This document shows positions 27,452 to 36,027 of a stretch of DNA of 64,000 bases, piece by piece. Origin of the DNA: an uncultured Peptostreptococcaceae bacterium. Lineage in GTDB: Bacteria > Bacillota > Clostridia > Peptostreptococcales > Anaerovoracaceae. The notes under the pieces were generated by a model. It made no database searches. It saw only the letters and a list, made by a program, of their open reading frames with translations, and had not been told where the DNA came from. Each line of letters starts with the position of its first letter. Within the stretch, counting starts at the first letter, position 1. The position numbers and the translations under genes are program-made. Location of the stretch: the NCBI GenBank assembly GCA_910588185.1, contig CAJUQR010000007.1, positions 62,001-126,000 of the forward strand, read 5' to 3'.

Positions 27452-28405
27452 CTATTCTGCCTCCTCGTATTTTTTTAGATTTGCTTTCATTCGTTTCTTC
27501 TCCATCATATACTCTCTGGCTACAGGTATTGAAAGAGCTATAACTACAAGAAGCGCTGTAAGGAGTTTGAGGTTATTAGGGTTAAAGCCTAAGAGCAGAA
27601 CGACTGCAATAATTACTCTGTAAATTATACTGCCTAAAAAAACAGATATCAGACGTACTTTAAAAGAGCTTTTCTTGCCCAAAAGCACCTCACCTATGAT
27701 TATAGAGGCAAGACCTATTACTATGGTTCCTGTTCCCATTCCCACATCGCCGTACCTTTGAATCTGAGCAACAAGAGCTCCGGAAAGCGCTACAAATCCA
27801 TTGGCAATTATGAGACCTATTATTTTCATGCCTTCTGTATTGCCACCTTGAGCCCTTACCATGGCTTCATTTATTCCTGTAGCCCTTATAAGGCTTCCAA
27901 GTTCAGTCCCAAAAAACCAATAAAGAATTAATATCATCAAAGCCGCAATTACAACTCCAAGTACTATATTAGTGGTCTTTGCGCTCATTCCAAAAATGGC
28001 GGATATGCTGTCCAGTATCGTATCAACTTTTTGTTCACCGAACTGAGACAACCCTATATTTGATTTTCCTCCCATAATCATGAGGTTTGTAGAATATAAA
28101 GCAAGCATTGTCAATATACCTGCTAAGATGGCAGGTATTTTAAGCTTTGTATGTAAAATCCCTGTAACTAATCCTGCCGCCATGCCGCACAATATAGAGA
28201 GCAAAGTAGAAGCAACAGGATTCCAGCCTGCCGAAACAGTTGCTGCAACCAGACATCCGCCAAGGGCAAATGTTCCGTCTACCGTCATATCAGGAATATC
28301 TAAAATTTTAAATGTTATATAAACTCCTATAGCCATTATGCCCCAGACCAATCCCAGTGCTGCGGCGTCAGGAAGGTTTTTCAATATACTTGATAAAAGT
28401 TCCAT
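27452..28405 (-). CDS. ABC transporter permease (COG4120 type)
   Basis: A 317-residue protein with about 8-9 hydrophobic helices and family stretches DIPDMTVDGTFALGG near the N terminus and LASIIIGEVLLGKKS in the second half. Similar permeases (TrpY-like) belong to the branched-chain amino acid / ribose permease fold. Middle gene of the three-gene transporter, 52 bases after the binding-protein gene. Confidence 0.9.
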   Translation of the reverse strand: MELLSSILKNLPDAAALGLVWGIMAIGVYITFKILDIPDMTVDGTFALGGCLVAATVSAGWNPVASTLLSILCGMAAGLVTGILHTKLKIPAILAGILTMLALYSTNLMIMGGKSNIGLSQFGEQKVDTILDSISAIFGMSAKTTNIVLGVVIAALMILILYWFFGTELGSLIRATGINEAMVRAQGGNTEGMKIIGLIIANGFVALSGALVAQIQRYGDVGMGTGTIVIGLASIIIGEVLLGKKSSFKVRLISVFLGSIIYRVIIAVVLLLGFNPNNLKLLTALLVVIALSIPVAREYMMEKKRMKANLKKYEEAE

Positions 28406-28457
28406 ATTTCTCCTTATTCATAGGTATGGCGAGGTCAAAACGGCCTCGCCTTAAATT

Positions 28458-29444
28458 TTATTTATAAACAGTTGCTTTATCTAATATTTCCTGAGGAATA
28501 GTTATTCCGATTGCATCTGCAATTGCAGAGTTAACTGAATACTTTAGCGTTTCTTTAGGCATATACTCTATAGGCATTTTAGAAATATCTTCTCCGTCTT
28601 TAAGTATTCTTACAGCCTGCTTTGAGGTCATAACGCCTAAATCATAGTAATCAAGTGCAATTGTTGCAAGTCCGCCTGCCTTTACAGGACCTGACTCTCC
28701 GCAAATTACAGGTATTTTAGCCTGAGTAGCTACCATTGATACAGTTTCCATTCCTGCCGCAATCGTATTATCTGTAGGAACATAAATGGCATCAACCTTG
28801 CCGTCTAATGATGCAACCATCTGCTGTATTTCATTTGATGCAGATACAGAAGCCTCTATCAGCTCTATATTGTTTGCTTTTGCCGCTTCTTTTGCAAGTC
28901 TAAGCTGAATTTCAGAATTAGATTCGGTTGTGCAATAAAGTATTGCAACTTTCTTTGCATCAGGTAAAATCTGCTTTAGCAGTTCTATTTGCTCTGCTAC
29001 CGGAGTCAAGTCAGAAGTTCCTGAAAGGTTACGTCCAGGTTCTTCATTGGAAGCGATAAGCCCCGAACCTGCCGGATCAGTTACAGCAGAAACCAAAATA
29101 GGAATATCTTCTGTTTTACTTGCAACAGCTTGTGCTGCAGGTGTAGCTATGGCAAATATCAAATCTTTGTCATCATTTACCATGGATTCTGCAATTGTCA
29201 AACAGTTAGCCTGTTCACCGGCAGCAACCTGATAATCTATTTCAATATTTTCGCCATCTATATATCCTTGTTCTTTTAATCCATCTACAAAGCCTTCATA
29301 TGCTCTGTCTAATGCATCATGTTTAACAAGCTGGATTACTCCAATTTTTAAAACTTTTTCATCTTTCTTATCTTTGTCTCCTCCGCAGGCTGCAAGGCCA
29401 AGCACCATTACAATGACTAGCAGCAATGTAATAAACTTTTTCAT
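28458..29444 (-). CDS. ABC transporter substrate-binding lipoprotein (COG2984 type)
   Basis: A 328-residue secreted protein with lipobox LAACGGDK, so it is lipid-anchored. The family core is visible: IGVIQLVKHDALDRAYEGF, FAIATPAAQAVASKT, ILVSAVTDPAGSGL and an NLSGTSD segment. This is the TrpX-like group of binding proteins, known or predicted for tryptophan or other aromatic amino acids. First full gene of the operon, with an AAAAGGAGAG ribosome binding site, behind a tyrosine-rich leader and a terminator. Ligand tyrosine is inferred from context. Confidence 0.9.
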   Translation of the reverse strand: MKKFITLLLVIVMVLGLAACGGDKDKKDEKVLKIGVIQLVKHDALDRAYEGFVDGLKEQGYIDGENIEIDYQVAAGEQANCLTIAESMVNDDKDLIFAIATPAAQAVASKTEDIPILVSAVTDPAGSGLIASNEEPGRNLSGTSDLTPVAEQIELLKQILPDAKKVAILYCTTESNSEIQLRLAKEAAKANNIELIEASVSASNEIQQMVASLDGKVDAIYVPTDNTIAAGMETVSMVATQAKIPVICGESGPVKAGGLATIALDYYDLGVMTSKQAVRILKDGEDISKMPIEYMPKETLKYSVNSAIADAIGITIPQEILDKATVYK

Positions 29445-29464
29445 CTCTTTCTCTCCTTTTCGTA

Positions 29465-29505
29465 GAAAATAAAGAAACTCATCTTATGCGTAGCGCTGAT
29501 GAGTC
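29465..29505 (-). terminator. Attenuator-type terminator between leader peptide and ABC operon
   Basis: On the minus strand GACTCATC (29505-29498), an inner GCG-cta-CGC, GATGAGTT (29483-29476), then CTTTATTTTC. It sits 65 bases after the leader stop and 20 bases before the ribosome binding region of the binding-protein gene, where a simple terminator would block the operon, so conditional read-through is expected. Confidence 0.65.
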
Positions 29506-29569
29506 TATCTTAACGTTTTCATTTGCTCGGGTAAATCTTAAAGCTTCTAACAGGCTACATATGACATAT

Positions 29570-29665
29570 TTATTTTGACACTGTAAAATGGGTAGGATAG
29601 TAATATACCTTACCATACACATAGCCAAAATATTCTCTTGTCAGTTTAGCCATATTTTGTGACAT
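29570..29665 (-). CDS. Tyrosine-rich 31-residue leader peptide
   Basis: A short frame with ATG at 29665, a GAGAGGAG ribosome binding site seven bases before it, and TAA at 29572-29570. Six of 31 residues are tyrosine (positions 12, 15, 17, 21, 22, 23), including three Tyr codons in a row within REYFGYVYGKVYYYP. It begins about 20 bases after a near-consensus promoter and is followed by an intrinsic terminator and then by the ABC transporter genes. This matches the layout of amino-acid biosynthetic attenuators, where ribosome stalling at scarce-amino-acid codons prevents termination. The alternative is a small conserved protein. I did not work out a convincing antiterminator pairing. Confidence 0.68.
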   Translation of the reverse strand: MSQNMAKLTREYFGYVYGKVYYYPTHFTVSK

Positions 29666-29690
29666 GATTTACTCCTCTCTAACTATACTA

Positions 29691-29719
29691 ATGATACACT
29701 AATTCATCCTATGTGTCAA
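29691..29719 (-). promoter_or_regulatory. Sigma-A promoter of the leader-ABC operon
   Basis: TTGACA (29719-29714), exactly 17 bases, TATCAT (29696-29691). The -35 is perfect consensus. Confidence 0.8.
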
Positions 29720-29852
29720 CACATGATTTCTGAATTTTCTGAAAACTTGGTCTGCAAAACTATGCTTTTGTTTGCAAAAATCAACCAAAACTGCCTAAAC
29801 CCGTGCTTTTGGATACGCTTTTTCCAAAATTGATTGCCCTGGCAATATAAAT

Positions 29853-29885
29853 AAAAGGGATACGCCAAATCCGCTCATCCCTTTT
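29853..29885 (-). terminator. Terminator of tyrS
   Basis: AAAAGGGAT (29853-29861) / ATCCCTTTT (29877-29885); minus-strand T-rich continuation TTTTATTTATATT. Twelve bases past the stop codon. Confidence 0.85.
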
Positions 29886-29896
29886 ATCAATCATCT

Positions 29897-31234
29897 TTAT
29901 TTAATCTCTATCATCTGGAACTTTTTCTTGCCCTTCTGAATCAGCAACTTGCCGTCTTCAAACATATCTGCTGTTACCTGCATTTTTTTATCTGTAACTT
30001 TTTGTCCGCCTACAGTAAGACCGCCTTGCTCAATAGTTCTGAATCCCTCGCTGTTGCTTGGAACAAGTCCCAAATCCTTAATCAGTGTAACGATTCCTAT
30101 TCCTTCGCCCTCAAAAGCAGAGCGCTCCATTATAGTAGTAGGAATGTTCGCCATGTTGCCGCCGCCTGCAAATGCAGCTCTTGCGCCATCAAGAGCCTTT
30201 TTTGCTTCTTCTTCGCCATGAACAAGTTTGGTAACTTCATAAGCCAAAACTTCCTTAGCCTTATTTATCTCTGCTCCTTCAAGAGCCGAAAGTCTTTCGA
30301 CCTCTTCCATCGGCAGGAATGTCAACATTCTAAGGCACTTATTAACATCTGCATCTGCGACATTTCTCCAATACTGAAAAAACTCATAAGGGCTGGTCTT
30401 TTCAGGGTTTAGCCAAAGAGCTCCCTTTGCAGTCTTACCCATCTTATTTCCTTCAGAGTTAGTGAGCAAAGAGAAAGTCATTCCATAAACTTCCTTGCCT
30501 GTTTTCTTACGAGTCAAATCAACTCCGCCGATAATATTTGACCACTGGTCATTACCGCCAAACTGGATTTTTACGTCGAAGTCACGGGCCATAACCATAA
30601 AATCATAACTCTGCATCAACATATAGTTGAGCTCAAACATGGTCAGACCGCCTTCACGCTCCATTCTCTGCTTGAAGCATTCTGCTCTTAGCATAGTATT
30701 TATATTAAACAGTGAGCCTATTTCACGAAGGAAATCTATATAATTGAGAGGTCTCAACCAGCGTGCATTATTTACAGCAATAGCCTTTCCAGGCTCAGGC
30801 TTTTTAGTTTCGTGTCCCGGAACAAAAACGCCTTCATTGCCTACGTATTCCCATTCATCATCAAAATCGATAAATTTATTGAAGAGCTTTTTGAACTGAT
30901 TACAGTTGTGCTCAATGGTTTCTACCGTCATAATCTGACGCATGTCCGTTCTTCCGGAAGGATCTCCCACCATTCCTGTACCTCCACCTATGAGAACTAC
31001 AGGAGTATGTCCGAACTTTTGCATGTACATCATTATAATTACTTGCATAAAGTGTCCTACATGCAAGCAGTCCGCAGTGGGATCAAAGCCTATATAAAAT
31101 TTGACTTTTTCATTTTGGAGAAGTTCTCTTACTTTCTCCTCATCTGTAGATTGCTCAATAAAGCCTCTTTCCTTAAGTACATCATATACATTATCAAATT
31201 TGCTGACATTATCCGGTATAAAATCAAATTTCAT
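29897..31234 (-). CDS. tyrS: Tyrosyl-tRNA synthetase
   Basis: A 445-residue class I synthetase, slightly longer than the ~420 usual for TyrRS. The HIGH-type motif is HVGH in PTADCLHVGH, the tyrosine-binding region YMLMQSYDF and GGNDQWSNI, and the KMSKS-type loop is KMGKT. The C-terminal S4-like RNA-binding domain (GGLTVGGQKVTDKKMQV) binds tRNA-Tyr. It charges tRNA-Tyr with tyrosine. Start ATG at 31234 with GAGGAG, 20 bases after upp. It lies immediately upstream of the transporter with the tyrosine-rich leader, on the same strand. Confidence 0.96.
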   Translation of the reverse strand: MKFDFIPDNVSKFDNVYDVLKERGFIEQSTDEEKVRELLQNEKVKFYIGFDPTADCLHVGHFMQVIIMMYMQKFGHTPVVLIGGGTGMVGDPSGRTDMRQIMTVETIEHNCNQFKKLFNKFIDFDDEWEYVGNEGVFVPGHETKKPEPGKAIAVNNARWLRPLNYIDFLREIGSLFNINTMLRAECFKQRMEREGGLTMFELNYMLMQSYDFMVMARDFDVKIQFGGNDQWSNIIGGVDLTRKKTGKEVYGMTFSLLTNSEGNKMGKTAKGALWLNPEKTSPYEFFQYWRNVADADVNKCLRMLTFLPMEEVERLSALEGAEINKAKEVLAYEVTKLVHGEEEAKKALDGARAAFAGGGNMANIPTTIMERSAFEGEGIGIVTLIKDLGLVPSNSEGFRTIEQGGLTVGGQKVTDKKMQVTADMFEDGKLLIQKGKKKFQMIEIK

Positions 31235-31254
31235 TTGTCATTTCTCCTCAACAC

Positions 31255-31884
31255 TTATTTTGTTCCGTAAAGTCTGTCCCCTGCATCTCCAAGGCCTGGA
31301 ACTATGTATGCGTTTTCATTCAGTTTCTCGTCTTTTGCTGCAATATAAATATCCACATCAGGATGAGCTTTCTGAAGGACTTCTATTCCCTCAGGCGCTG
31401 CTATCAGACACATAAACACGATATCTTTTCCGCCTCTTTGCTTAATAAAATCTATGGCAGCCACAGCGCTTCCGCCTGTTGCAAGCATAGGATCTACAAC
31501 AAAAATTTTTCTCTTTTCAATATCTATAGGCAGCTTACAATAATATTCAACAGGTTCATGAGTTTCGGGATCTCTATAAAGTCCCACATGTCCTACCTTT
31601 GCATTTGGAACAAGCGCAAGCATTCCGTCTACAAAACCAAGTCCTGCCCTCAAAATAGGAACGATTGCGATATCTTCTCCTTTAAGCATTTTCATTTTAG
31701 TCTTACACATTGGAGTTTCAATCTGCACTTCCTCTAATTCCAGATCTCTGGTCGCCTCAAAACCCATAAGCATTGCAACTTCTTTTGCCAGTTCTCTGAA
31801 CTCCTTAACATTGGTATCTGTCTTTCTCATAAGTGCCGTCTTGTGCTGAATCAAAGGATGATCGAATACATATACTTTGCCCAT
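31255..31884 (-). CDS. upp: Uracil phosphoribosyltransferase
   Basis: A 209-residue enzyme (family ~209). It converts uracil and PRPP to UMP. Motifs: HPLIQHKTALMR at the N terminus, IVPILRAGLGFVDGM, the PRPP loop VVDPMLATGGSA and the C-terminal YIVPGLGDAGDRLYGT uracil-binding loop. ATG at 31884 with AAGGAG. Follows rpiB by 22 bases. Confidence 0.98.
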   Translation of the reverse strand: MGKVYVFDHPLIQHKTALMRKTDTNVKEFRELAKEVAMLMGFEATRDLELEEVQIETPMCKTKMKMLKGEDIAIVPILRAGLGFVDGMLALVPNAKVGHVGLYRDPETHEPVEYYCKLPIDIEKRKIFVVDPMLATGGSAVAAIDFIKQRGGKDIVFMCLIAAPEGIEVLQKAHPDVDIYIAAKDEKLNENAYIVPGLGDAGDRLYGTK

Positions 31885-31906
31885 TTTTTACTCTCCTTAG
31901 TTATTT

Positions 31907-32338
31907 TTACATATTATCTAACATATCCACTCTGCGTTTATGGCGGCCGCCCTCAAACTCTGTATCAAGCCATTCATCAACTATATCAATGGCAAGATTT
32001 TCAAGTGTGGTTCTTCCTCCAAGCGCAAGAATATTTGCATTATTATGCTGCTTAGTCAAGTGCGCCATCTCCACAGATGTACAAAGTCCGCATCTTATTC
32101 CATGCACTTTATTAGCTGCTATTGAAATTCCTATGCCTGTACCGCATATTACAATTCCAAGGTCTGCTTTTCCAGATGCTACGGTTTCGCCGCACAACTG
32201 CCCATAAACGGGATAGTCAACTGACTCCTCAGAATTCGTCCCAAGATCAATAACCTCAAAGCCTCTGGCAGAAACATGGTCTAAAACTTTTTGTTTCAGT
32301 CCATAGCCGCCATGATCACTTGCAATAGCAATTTTCAT
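31907..32338 (-). CDS. rpiB: Ribose-5-phosphate isomerase B / RpiB family sugar-phosphate isomerase
   Basis: A 143-residue protein of the RpiB/LacAB family. ASDHGGYGLK holds the phosphate- and substrate-binding Asp-His, and CGTGIG contains the catalytic cysteine. Interconverts ribose-5-P and ribulose-5-P. Its ATG shares the base at 32338 with the tsaC stop, so the two are translationally coupled, as in the ywlC-ywlF neighbourhood of other Bacillota. Confidence 0.94.
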   Translation of the reverse strand: MKIAIASDHGGYGLKQKVLDHVSARGFEVIDLGTNSEESVDYPVYGQLCGETVASGKADLGIVICGTGIGISIAANKVHGIRCGLCTSVEMAHLTKQHNNANILALGGRTTLENLAIDIVDEWLDTEFEGGRHKRRVDMLDNM

Positions 32339-33366
32339 TATTTTACCTCTCTTATATTATATCCGGCTGATTTAAACATTCTATTCATAACCGCAAGCCC
32401 AACGCCGTCTTCTTTAAGGGCAGCTGCAAATATCACATCTACACCGTTTTTATCAAAAGCTCTTAGCTGAGAGAAAAAATCGTGAGCTGCCTGTTTCGGA
32501 TTGTCATTTTCAAACATCAGAACTCCTACTTTCTGACCGAATTCAGCTCTTTCCATTTTTTCTGCCGCAATGGCAAGTCTGACTTTTTCCGGTTCTCCCG
32601 TAAAAATTATCATCTCTGCCTTAGGCGCATAATGCTTATATTTCATTCCGGGAGATTTAGGTTTAAAATCTTCTCCTGTTTCCAGCAATCCTCCGTTATT
32701 AAAAATATCCGGTTTCTGTGTGATTGCAGGATCCATATCAACTTTCTTTCCCAATGCAATTTCAAGTTCTTCTGCCGTTACTACTCCCGGTCGCAATATC
32801 ATGGGTATTTGTGAAGTCATATCCACAACCGTAGATTCTATTCCAACACGACATGCTTCTCCTTGAATCACTGCTTCTATCTTATCCTGCAAATCTTCAT
32901 AAACATGAGCTGCCTTGGTAGGACTAGGGCGTCCGGAAAGATTAGCGCTTGGTCCTGCAAGAGGAAAGCCTGTTTCCTCTATGAGTCTTAAAGTCGTTTC
33001 ATTGTCCGGCATTCTTACAGCAACAGTATCAAGGCCTCCCGTAGTTATACGGGAAACAGTCGGTTTTGCGCTCACTATCAAAGTCAATGGACCGGGCCAA
33101 AAGGTTTTCATAAGAAGTTTCATATCTTCAGTGATATTCTCTGTAAGATTTTTTAAATCTTCCGGCTTTGCGACATGAACTATCATAGGATTGTCGCTGG
33201 GTCTTCCCTTTGCCGCATATACTTTGCCCACTGCTTCATCATCCATTGCATTGGCTCCAAGACCATAAACGGTTTCTGTTGGAAATGCAACTAAACCGCC
33301 TGAACGCAAAATCTCTGCGGCTTCTTTTATATCTTTTTCAGTTGTGCCTAAAATTCTTGTTTCCAT
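32338..33366 (-). CDS. tsaC: L-threonylcarbamoyladenylate synthase (Sua5/YwlC type)
   Basis: A 342-residue Sua5-type protein. The TsaC/YrdC core shows GGLVAFPTETVYGLGANA, KGRPSDNPMIVH, FWPGPLTLI and GPSANLSGRPSPT; the C-terminal extension from ~residue 225 is the Sua5 domain. It makes the threonylcarbamoyl-AMP used for t6A37 in tRNA. I start it at METRI (33366), preceded by AAGG. The frame is open for 64 more codons upstream, but these are the 87-bp tandem repeat and not a plausible protein domain. Confidence 0.92.
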   Translation of the reverse strand: METRILGTTEKDIKEAAEILRSGGLVAFPTETVYGLGANAMDDEAVGKVYAAKGRPSDNPMIVHVAKPEDLKNLTENITEDMKLLMKTFWPGPLTLIVSAKPTVSRITTGGLDTVAVRMPDNETTLRLIEETGFPLAGPSANLSGRPSPTKAAHVYEDLQDKIEAVIQGEACRVGIESTVVDMTSQIPMILRPGVVTAEELEIALGKKVDMDPAITQKPDIFNNGGLLETGEDFKPKSPGMKYKHYAPKAEMIIFTGEPEKVRLAIAAEKMERAEFGQKVGVLMFENDNPKQAAHDFFSQLRAFDKNGVDVIFAAALKEDGVGLAVMNRMFKSAGYNIREVK

Positions 33367-33371
33367 GTTTA

Positions 33372-33583
33372 TACCTTGCGGCAACGCCGCTCTATAATCG
33401 AGAGAACCCCCCTTTAGATTCGCCGGTCTATTATTCACAAGCGAATCGCAAGGGTTCTTACCTTGCGGCAACGCCGCTCTATAATTGAAAGAACCCCCCT
33501 TCAGATTCGCCGACCTATCATTCACAAGCGAATCGCAAGGGTTCTTACCTTGCGGCAACGCCGTCTTATAAGCGAAAGAACCC
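33372..33583. repeat. 87-bp palindromic tandem repeat between prfA and tsaC
   Basis: Units at 33372-33458, 33459-33545 and a partial 33546-33583. Each unit contains GCGGC-aac-GCCGC, AGAACCC...GGGTTCT and GATTCGC...GCGAATC, so it folds into nested hairpins. The period is a multiple of three and the minus strand is stop-free in the tsaC frame, giving an apparent N-terminal repeat of 29 residues. Confidence 0.9.
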
Positions 33584-34645
33584 TTAAAAGCCCTTCATCT
33601 TCTCTGCCTGATCACTGGTAATGAGACCATCGACTATTTCGTCTATTTCTCCGTCCAAAAATCCATCCAGCTTATAAAGAGTCATACCGATTCTGTGGTC
33701 TGTAACTCTGCCCTGAGGGAAGTTATAAGTTCTTATTCTTTCACTTCTGTCTCCTGAACCAACCTGACTTCTTCTCTCTGCACTTATCTCATCATTCTGC
33801 TCTTGCAGCTTAAGATCATAAAGTCTTGATCTTAAAACTTTAAAGGCTTTATCTTTATTTTTTATCTGAGATTTTTCATCCTGACATGTAACCACAAGAC
33901 CTGATGGAATATGAGTGAGTCTTACCGCTGAATCAGTAGTATTTACACACTGACCGCCGTTGCCGGAAGAACGGTAAACGTCTACTCTTACGTCATTAGG
34001 ATTAATTTCTACTTCAACATCATCGACTTCTGGAAGCACCGCTACTGTAGCTGCCGAAGTGTGTATTCTTCCTGAACTCTCTGTCTCAGGAACACGCTGA
34101 ACCCTGTGTGTACCGCTTTCATACTTTAATCTGGAATATGCGCCTTTGCCCTTGATGAGAACGCTGGCTTCCTTGATACCGCCAATACCTGTGTCATTGG
34201 CGTCCATGATTTCAGCTTTCCAGCCACGTCTCTCTGTATATCTCAGATACATACGAAGCAAATCTTGTGCAAACAGCGCCGCCTCTTCACCGCCTGTACC
34301 GGCTCTTACTTCCAAAATTACATTCTTTTCATCGTTAGGGTCTTTTGGAAGCAATAAAATCTTAAGTTCCTCTTCCATTGCAGGAATCTGATCTTCAAGC
34401 TCCGAAAGCTCCATCTTTGCCAGCTCTCTGAGCTCTTCGTCTCCCATTTCGAGCATCTCTTTTGCCTCAGCTATGCCTTCCTTGGCTTTTTTATATTCTC
34501 TGTATTTATTAACGATAGGTTCCATTTCGCCCATCTCCTTAATGTGTTTCTGCCAAAGAGGCTGATTGTTTATCACATCAGGATCTGAAACTTTCATGGA
34601 AAGTTCTTCGTATTTTTCCAATATAAAATCTAATTTATCGAACAT
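33584..34645 (-). CDS. prfA: Peptide chain release factor 1
   Basis: A 353-residue release factor (family ~355-360). The stop-codon-reading tripeptide PET appears in VQRVPETESSGRIHTS, and the catalytic GGQ is in SSGNGGQCVNTTDSAVR. It terminates translation at UAA/UAG. PrmC, encoded nearby, methylates the GGQ glutamine. Start ATG at 34645 with AGGAGAG-type site. Confidence 0.98.
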   Translation of the reverse strand: MFDKLDFILEKYEELSMKVSDPDVINNQPLWQKHIKEMGEMEPIVNKYREYKKAKEGIAEAKEMLEMGDEELRELAKMELSELEDQIPAMEEELKILLLPKDPNDEKNVILEVRAGTGGEEAALFAQDLLRMYLRYTERRGWKAEIMDANDTGIGGIKEASVLIKGKGAYSRLKYESGTHRVQRVPETESSGRIHTSAATVAVLPEVDDVEVEINPNDVRVDVYRSSGNGGQCVNTTDSAVRLTHIPSGLVVTCQDEKSQIKNKDKAFKVLRSRLYDLKLQEQNDEISAERRSQVGSGDRSERIRTYNFPQGRVTDHRIGMTLYKLDGFLDGEIDEIVDGLITSDQAEKMKGF

Positions 34646-34761
34646 TTTGCTCTCCTTAAATTTGATAGATCTATTAACAAACGACTACGCCTTAAGTACC
34701 ATAGTAAGTATACCATGATTTACATTTTTTGAAAAGTACGGCCAATCCGCATGTTATAAAA

Positions 34762-34784
34762 AAACCGGAATAAAATTCCGGTTT
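34762..34784 (-). terminator. Terminator of rpmE
   Basis: AAACCGGAAT (34762-34771) / ATTCCGGTTT (34775-34784), followed on the minus strand by TTTTTTTATAAC. Confidence 0.9.
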
Positions 34785-34796
34785 ATGTTTTGATTA

Positions 34797-34997
34797 TTAG
34801 TCAATGTTGTACTTGTTCTTAAATTTCTCAACACGGCCGCCTCTGTTAACGAACTTCTGCTGACCTGTAAAGAACGGATGACATGCTGAGCATACGTCAA
34901 GTCTCATCTCTTCTTTAGTTGATTTTGTAACGAAAGTGTTACCACATGCGCAAGTTACTTTACATTCCTTATAATCAGGATGGATTCCTTCCTTCAT
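34797..34997 (-). CDS. rpmE: 50S ribosomal protein L31 (zinc-binding type)
   Basis: A 66-residue protein beginning MKEGIHPDY, with the C-type zinc ligands CACGNTF and CSACHPFFTG, then FVNRGGRVEKFKNKY. I chose ATG at 34997, which follows AGAGGTAAAG; an upstream in-frame start at 35033 would add 12 residues foreign to the family. Lies in the usual Bacillota rpmE-prfA-prmC neighbourhood. Confidence 0.97.
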   Translation of the reverse strand: MKEGIHPDYKECKVTCACGNTFVTKSTKEEMRLDVCSACHPFFTGQQKFVNRGGRVEKFKNKYNID

Positions 34998-35121
34998 GTT
35001 CTTTACCTCTTTCCTGTCCCCGTTATGAGACATAATATGCTTGTGTCAATCTCACAGCCACTATAATATATCATTTGTTTTTGCTATATGCAAGTGTTTT
35101 TTGTTGGAAAATCAAAGTTTT

Positions 35122-36027
35122 TTATTTTTTAGTGCTAAGTTTTGCAACTACTATTCTGTCTTTTCCGGCAAGATCTTTGAGACAAGTTATATCGGCAAAT
35201 TTTTCAGTTTCTTCAAATAAACATGTAACCGCTTCACCCTGATTATATCCGATTTCAACCATTATTATGCCGTTTTTGTTCAAATGCTCTGCTGCCTCGC
35301 AAGCTATACGGCGATAAAACTCAAGTCCATCTTCGCCCCCGTCAAGCGCAATCATAGGCTCATAATCCTTGACCTCCCTTTGCAGAGTCGGTATCACGCT
35401 GCTTTCTATGTACGGAGGATTTGAAATTATCAAATCAAATTTCTTTTTTCTGAATTTACTGCAAAATGCAGAAAACAAATCACTTTTTTCAAATTTCACT
35501 GATTTACAGCCATTAGCTTGCGCATTTTTCTCAGCAACAACTAAGGCACGGTCGCTGACATCAGAACAAGTCACTTTGATATTGTCGCAAAGGTTGGCAA
35601 GGGAAACTCCTATTGCCCCGCTTCCGCAGCATAAATCCAGAATATCCTTTGTACTCTGTGCCTTTATATAATCACTGCCTCTAAGGGTTCCTTTTTTAAT
35701 CAGCTCTATGCAGTCTTCAACCATGGTTTCCGTATCCTGGCGAGGTATCAACACGTCGGAGTTTACCTGAAAAGTCAAACCCATAAAATCTTGAGTACCT
35801 GTAATATATTGAAGGGGTTCACCTGCCGCGCGTCTTTCTATCAAAGCAAAATATCCCTCGCATTGGTTATCTTGAAGCACGTCCTGCCAGTGCATCATAA
35901 GCCCTACAGAATCAAGTTTATCAAAAAAACAATACAAAAGCTTGGCATCCCTTGCAGCATCGGTTATGCCAACATCTTCAAGCTGTTTTTCTCCTATTTT
36001 AATCAATTCCTTAAGCGGTAGGCTCAT
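35122..36027 (-). CDS. prmC: Release factor glutamine methyltransferase PrmC (HemK)
   Basis: A 301-residue SAM-dependent methyltransferase. N-terminal helical domain, then the SAM site DLCCGSGAIGVSLA and the catalytic ISNPPYIE motif; VLIPRQDTE is the typical PrmC block preceding the SAM fold. Methylates the GGQ glutamine of release factors. Starts inside the end of the DUF1385 gene (17-base overlap). Confidence 0.95.
   Translation of the reverse strand: MSLPLKELIKIGEKQLEDVGITDAARDAKLLYCFFDKLDSVGLMMHWQDVLQDNQCEGYFALIERRAAGEPLQYITGTQDFMGLTFQVNSDVLIPRQDTETMVEDCIELIKKGTLRGSDYIKAQSTKDILDLCCGSGAIGVSLANLCDNIKVTCSDVSDRALVVAEKNAQANGCKSVKFEKSDLFSAFCSKFRKKKFDLIISNPPYIESSVIPTLQREVKDYEPMIALDGGEDGLEFYRRIACEAAEHLNKNGIIMVEIGYNQGEAVTCLFEETEKFADITCLKDLAGKDRIVVAKLSTKK

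Noticed and set aside
29445..29896. T-box leader before the ABC operon
   Set aside because: I could not find the AGGGTGGNACCGCG-type T-box sequence on the minus strand; the leader peptide and hairpin explain the region better.
33367..33558. 64-residue N-terminal extension of TsaC
   Set aside because: It is encoded entirely by the tandem palindromic repeat; a normal start (METRI) with a ribosome binding site stands at 33366.
33372..33583. CRISPR-like array
   Set aside because: Only 2.4 units, no unique spacers, each unit is itself palindromic and nearly identical throughout, and no cas gene is present.
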